Source of the DNA: Roseibium aquae
GTDB taxonomy: Bacteria; Pseudomonadota; Alphaproteobacteria; Rhizobiales; Stappiaceae
Direction: 5' to 3'
DNA length: 64,000 nucleotides
NCBI RefSeq assembly: GCF_008711285.1
Contig: NZ_VXDC01000001.1
Coordinates: 496,001-560,000, forward strand
Under the pieces are notes generated by a model. The model did no database searches. It was not told where the DNA came from and saw only the letters and a program-made list of their open reading frames with translations. Within the stretch, counting starts at the first letter, position 1. Each line of letters begins with the position of its first letter. Shown piece after piece: positions 61,216-64,000 of this stretch. The position numbers and the translations under genes are program-made.

Positions 61216-61917
61216 GTGACCTTGACCGACACAAATTCATGGACCGGGATCCGCGAGGAGCTTTTGCGCCGGATCCACGACCGGATCTGGGAGCCGGGTT
61301 CGCAGATCCCGCATGAAGCCGATCTGGCGGAGGAATTCGGTTGCGCGCGCACGACCGTGAACCGGGCGCTCCGCGATCTTGCCGAAAGCGGTCTCGTCAT
61401 CCGTAAGCGCCGGGCCGGTACACGGGTCGCGCTCAATCCCCCTCAACGGGCGACGTTGACCATCCCGATCATCCGTGAGGAAGTGGAGGCACTGGGCAAG
61501 ACCTACCAGCACAGCCTTCTGGAACGCGCCTGTCAGCCGGTCCCTCCGATCCTTCACGGCGTGTTTCATGCCTCGCTCGGCGAGGATGTCGTTTATCTGA
61601 AAACCCTGCATTTCGCCGACGACCGGCCTTACGCGTTCGAGGAACGCCACATCAATCTGAAGGCTGTTCCAGAGGCGCGCGCGCGCAAGTTCGAAGTTTC
61701 AAGCGCGAATGAATGGCTGGTGCACAACGCGCCTTACAGCCGGGGCGAGCTGTCTTTTTCGGCGCTCAACGCCAGTGACGAAACGGCCCAGATCCTTGAC
61801 TGCACCCCGGGGACCGCGCTTTTTTCCATGGAACGGATTACATGGATGGGCGAGGAGCCGATCACCCATGTGAAACTGATTTTTGCCCCCGGTTACCGCA
61901 TGCACTCCGTCATCTGA
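61216..61917 (+). CDS. hutC: GntR-family regulator of histidine utilisation (HutC)
   Basis: The 233-residue repressor has the GntR winged helix (PHEADLAEEFGCARTTVNRA, LAESGLVIRKRRAGTRVA) and a UTRA effector domain (VYLKTLHFADDRPYAFEERH onwards). HutC normally represses hut genes and releases DNA on binding urocanate. The frame is open back to a TTG at 61195 that overlaps the hutF stop. GTG at 61216 is preferred because the product then starts MTLTDTNSWTG and GGAG lies upstream. The candidate operator is the palindrome at 59761-59780. Confidence 0.9.
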   Translation: MTLTDTNSWTGIREELLRRIHDRIWEPGSQIPHEADLAEEFGCARTTVNRALRDLAESGLVIRKRRAGTRVALNPPQRATLTIPIIREEVEALGKTYQHSLLERACQPVPPILHGVFHASLGEDVVYLKTLHFADDRPYAFEERHINLKAVPEARARKFEVSSANEWLVHNAPYSRGELSFSALNASDETAQILDCTPGTALFSMERITWMGEEPITHVKLIFAPGYRMHSVI

Positions 61918-62027
61918 AAAACCTCAAGTTGCAACCGCGCTGCAATCAATCTGACGTTTCGTCATGTTTCTCCGTTCTGTATTCTTGCGGTGTATTGCGG
62001 GCCGGGAGGGCAAGCTGGGAGGGCAAC

Positions 62028-62291
62028 ATGCGCACAGCAAGCAAGCAAACACGGACAACAGAGATCGCGCCGGGGCTTTATGCCAATGTCGACCACATTG
62101 TTTTGGACGGCATGGATCGGCAAGGCGTCGACTATGTGGCCGAAGTGGTCTGGTTGAGCGACGCCGAGGGCAATCGCAAGGGCAGCTTTTATTGTTCCTG
62201 CACCTCCGGAGACTGCAGCAAGAGCGCCTATTGCGACACCGGAATTGAGGTGAACTGCGACTGTATACGGTGCACGTTCAGTTGTTCCTGA
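62028..62291 (+). CDS. Small cysteine-rich protein (87 aa), unknown
   Basis: The first 53 residues are ordinary and polar (TEIAPGLYANVDHIVLDGMD, VAEVVWLSDAEGNRKGSFY); the last 32 contain eight cysteines at positions 56, 58, 63, 69, 77, 79, 82 and 86 mixed with Ser, Thr, Asp and Gly. A GGGAGG Shine-Dalgarno lies seven bases before the ATG, so translation is likely. No hydrophobic signal sequence is present. The pattern could be a metal-binding (metallothionein-like) tail, an Fe-S or disulfide-rich tail, or the core of a modified peptide with a leader; no modification, protease or export gene is adjacent. Not recognised. Confidence 0.65.
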   Translation: MRTASKQTRTTEIAPGLYANVDHIVLDGMDRQGVDYVAEVVWLSDAEGNRKGSFYCSCTSGDCSKSAYCDTGIEVNCDCIRCTFSCS

Positions 62292-62769
62292 ATGCCCCGA
62301 AATCCCGGGCAATGGCACTCCGGGGTGCCCGCACCGGCTGATGGGGGGCGAATGTGGTGGCGTTGAAGCATGCTCGGGTCTGGCGTTTCCGGTGGTCCCC
62401 CACCGCCCGTTCCATATGCGCGTATTGCTGTTGGCATTCGTTTGTTGTGTTTTGGCGCTGATCCATTCGCTTGGACCGGCCCTGGTGGCGTGTCGACACC
62501 CACCCCAGGCCTATTCGCCCGCAACACCCATTTCCCAAATATTGTCCCGGACGTCGGCAACGCCTAACGCCGTGTTGTTTTTGCACATCCGTCTCCAGAC
62601 GATCTGGATGCTATCCAACATGATGATCCGTGCCACGAGTGGGCGCCGGAACCCAGGACATTCTGGGTGCACGTGGCGCCTGGTTCTTGCAGACTTCATG
62701 GCCGCCTGCTACCTGTCCATCACCGTTTCGGGCCTCTTGGCTGTGTCAACATCCTGGTAACATGACTGG
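62292..62769. other. Intergenic region, no gene assigned
   Basis: This 478-base gap lies between the cysteine-rich gene and the cytochrome c. Open frames cross it on both strands (for example 62341-62760 plus and 62228-62560 minus) but they lack ribosome-binding sites, start at odd places and have composition unlike the neighbours. I support no gene. It probably holds the cytochrome promoter. Confidence 0.4.
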
Positions 62770-63279
62770 ATGATGGATTTATCCTTCAAAAAGGCGGCAG
62801 GCGGGGCCGGGCTTCTTGCCCTCGGCGTCGCCGCTGTTCTGGCCTTTGACGCGGAGCGGGTGTTCGATCTGATGTCTCCGGATCCGGTCGGGCTTTTCCG
62901 TCCCGACGATCCTGACGTGGTGCGCCGCGGGGAGGCGCTCTATCTTGCCCATTGCGCATCCTGCCACGGGCGTCAGCTGGAAGGCGCGCCAGACTGGCAG
63001 ACGCCGCAGGCGAATGGGCTGATGCCTGCGCCGCCACATGATGAAACCGGTCACACCTGGCATCACTCGGATCAGCTTCTGTTCGACATGACCAAATACG
63101 GCATCGGCCCGGCAATCGGAGACCCGCGCTATCGATCCGAGATGCCAGCCTATGAAAGTGTTCTGAGCGACGTCGAGATCATCGCCATCTTGTCTTTCAT
63201 CAAGGCCCAATGGCCACAGGAGATCCGTGCAAGTCAGGACCGGTTGAGCGAACTTGCCGGTTCGCATCCGGTCAGGTGA
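62770..63279 (+). CDS. Cytochrome c, single heme
   Basis: The 169-residue protein has an N-terminal signal or anchor helix (GGAGLLALGVAAVLAFDA), then the heme-binding CASCHGRQLEG near residues 62-72 and a likely methionine axial ligand in YRSEMPAYESVL. It resembles class I mono-heme cytochromes c of the periplasm or cytochrome bc1/cbb3 accessory type. The electron donor or acceptor is unknown; no oxidase genes are visible. The ATG at 62770 is next to a second ATG at 62773. Confidence 0.88.
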   Translation: MMDLSFKKAAGGAGLLALGVAAVLAFDAERVFDLMSPDPVGLFRPDDPDVVRRGEALYLAHCASCHGRQLEGAPDWQTPQANGLMPAPPHDETGHTWHHSDQLLFDMTKYGIGPAIGDPRYRSEMPAYESVLSDVEIIAILSFIKAQWPQEIRASQDRLSELAGSHPVR

Positions 63280-63449
63280 ACCAAACCCGGCCGAGACTGC
63301 TGGCCGCAATTGCTGGAATGGGAAAGGCGGATCGAGGCCTGGCCCACCGGGCCGTCCATCTGTCCGATGTGCGTTCACACGGCCGACTGATCCGGCCAAT
63401 ATAACGCCGCGGGCCCACACCCGCGATGCCCGTAAACTTGCGGATCCAC

Positions 63450-63668
63450 CTACTCCTGGGTGTCTTTATCTGGATCGGCCGCTTCGCTGGACGGCTTGTA
63501 GGTCAGAAGGTAGGCCCAGGCGGCGTAGACGGCGATGGCGAGCACGACGTAGCCCCACATGGCGTTGTCGAAATAAAACTCCACGCCCGCCCAAAACACA
63601 CAAAAGGCAACGAGCACAATCCGCCGCCACAACGGGTCGAGAAAAGGGTGTTCCGTCTTGCCAAACAT
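63450..63668 (-). CDS. DUF3329 small membrane protein (72 aa)
   Basis: The product starts MFGKTEHPFLDPLWRRIVLV and has two hydrophobic helices (VLVAFCVFWAGVEFYFDNAM and WGYVVLAIAVYAAWAYLLTY) followed by an acidic tail. The L-W-R-R motif before the first helix and the length match DUF3329 proteins of Alphaproteobacteria, function unknown. The ATG at 63668 has GGAG eight bases upstream; the frame continues 47 codons further without one. Confidence 0.75.
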   Translation of the reverse strand: MFGKTEHPFLDPLWRRIVLVAFCVFWAGVEFYFDNAMWGYVVLAIAVYAAWAYLLTYKPSSEAADPDKDTQE

Positions 63669-63920
63669 GGTTTTGGCTCCGCCATCAGGATAGGAGGGTG
63701 AGGTCAAGCGGTGCCGGTCAGATCCGCCTGTCGCCGCCCATATGGGCCGGAACCAACGGGAATGCAATGAAAACATGCCGCGCATGAAACCGGCCTTCAG
63801 CGGTTCCAAAGTGGTGACATTTGACGCATGTCATCGCGGGCTCCCAATCGGGCAGCTTTTCTCGGTTCCGGACGGACCGGGCCGGGGGCCCGGCTCTCAC
63901 AATCGGGTCTTGGAGCTCAT

Positions 63921-64000
63921 ATGGGCGGAATAGCACTGGCAGGTCTTTATCTCGCCATCCTCTTCACGCCGCTCGGTCTGGCGGGTCTGCAGGACAAGCC
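63921..64000 (+). CDS. Start of a membrane protein, cut by the window end
   Basis: ATG at 63921 with GGAG upstream opens MGGIALAGLYLAILFTPLGL and runs to the window edge. The hydrophobic start is compatible with a multi-span membrane protein, possibly a ferric-reductase-like transmembrane protein, but only 26 residues are available. Confidence 0.45.
   Translation, partial: MGGIALAGLYLAILFTPLGLAGLQDK

Noticed and set aside
62341-62760. 139-codon frame between the cysteine-rich gene and the cytochrome
   Set aside because: Frames on both strands are open here; no start signal and no family. I treat it as chance.

Overview
The window looks like a 64-kb piece of a GC-rich alphaproteobacterial chromosome, most likely Hyphomicrobiales and probably a marine Stappiaceae-type organism (Roseibium/Labrenzia-like). 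This is inferred from gene content: the yqeY-dnaG-rpoD order, UvrB with long disordered tails, the DUF930, DUF3775 and ELM1 families, a five-step histidine degradation pathway with HutF and HutG, and a DMSP lyase of the DddL type. There is no rRNA, CRISPR array, transposase or prophage. Apart from small repeats, one truncated gene and one AT-rich gap, it reads as ordinary chromosomal backbone.

Region by region. 1-871 is a gene-poor stretch with at least five copies of a short palindromic repeat, one of which cuts off the end of a GIY-YIG gene. 872-11.7 kb holds uvrB, a transmembrane chemoreceptor, fumC, a choline-kinase-like phosphotransferase, a DUF1624 membrane protein and several very small membrane proteins. 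11.9-15.9 kb is a sensory cluster: a PAS-only protein, a soluble double-PAS chemoreceptor and a stand-alone PAS protein. 16-24 kb carries an aspartate aminotransferase, msrP without msrQ, lysR-trxB, an ELM1-family protein, an Lrp regulator and greA. 24.3-30.6 kb has carB and carA, separated by an XRE and a MerR regulator and an AT-rich gap. 30.8-36 kb is the yqeY-dnaG-rpoD block.

36-48 kb is accessory metabolism: a TonB-like DUF930 protein, DoxX, an MFS transporter, a SnoaL-like protein, the DMSP lyase dddL, a sarcosine-oxidase-like flavoenzyme, speD-speE, a GNAT acetyltransferase, a solute-binding protein, a SIMPL protein, an AI-2E family transporter and a CAU-anticodon tRNA. 48-51 kb is a three-gene overlapping unit (SDR, isoprenylcysteine/MddA-like methyltransferase, photolyase-like protein whose FAD domain comes first), resembling photo-oxidative stress clusters. 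51-62 kb is a hut locus in which hutI-H-G-U run directly into a complete TRAP transporter (dctP-Q-M). The divergent hutF-hutC pair faces it across a perfect palindrome that overlaps a near-consensus promoter. 62-64 kb holds a small cysteine-rich protein of unknown function, a cytochrome c, a DUF3329 membrane protein and the start of a cut-off membrane protein.

The points most worth following up are the TRAP transporter embedded in the hut operon with its putative HutC operator, the domain-swapped photolyase/methyltransferase/SDR operon, the eight-cysteine peptide at 62.0 kb, DddL, the palindromic repeats with one gene truncation, and a recurring set of strong stem-loops without a U-tract at gene ends. 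All functional names come from reading motifs in the translated sequence; no database search was run.
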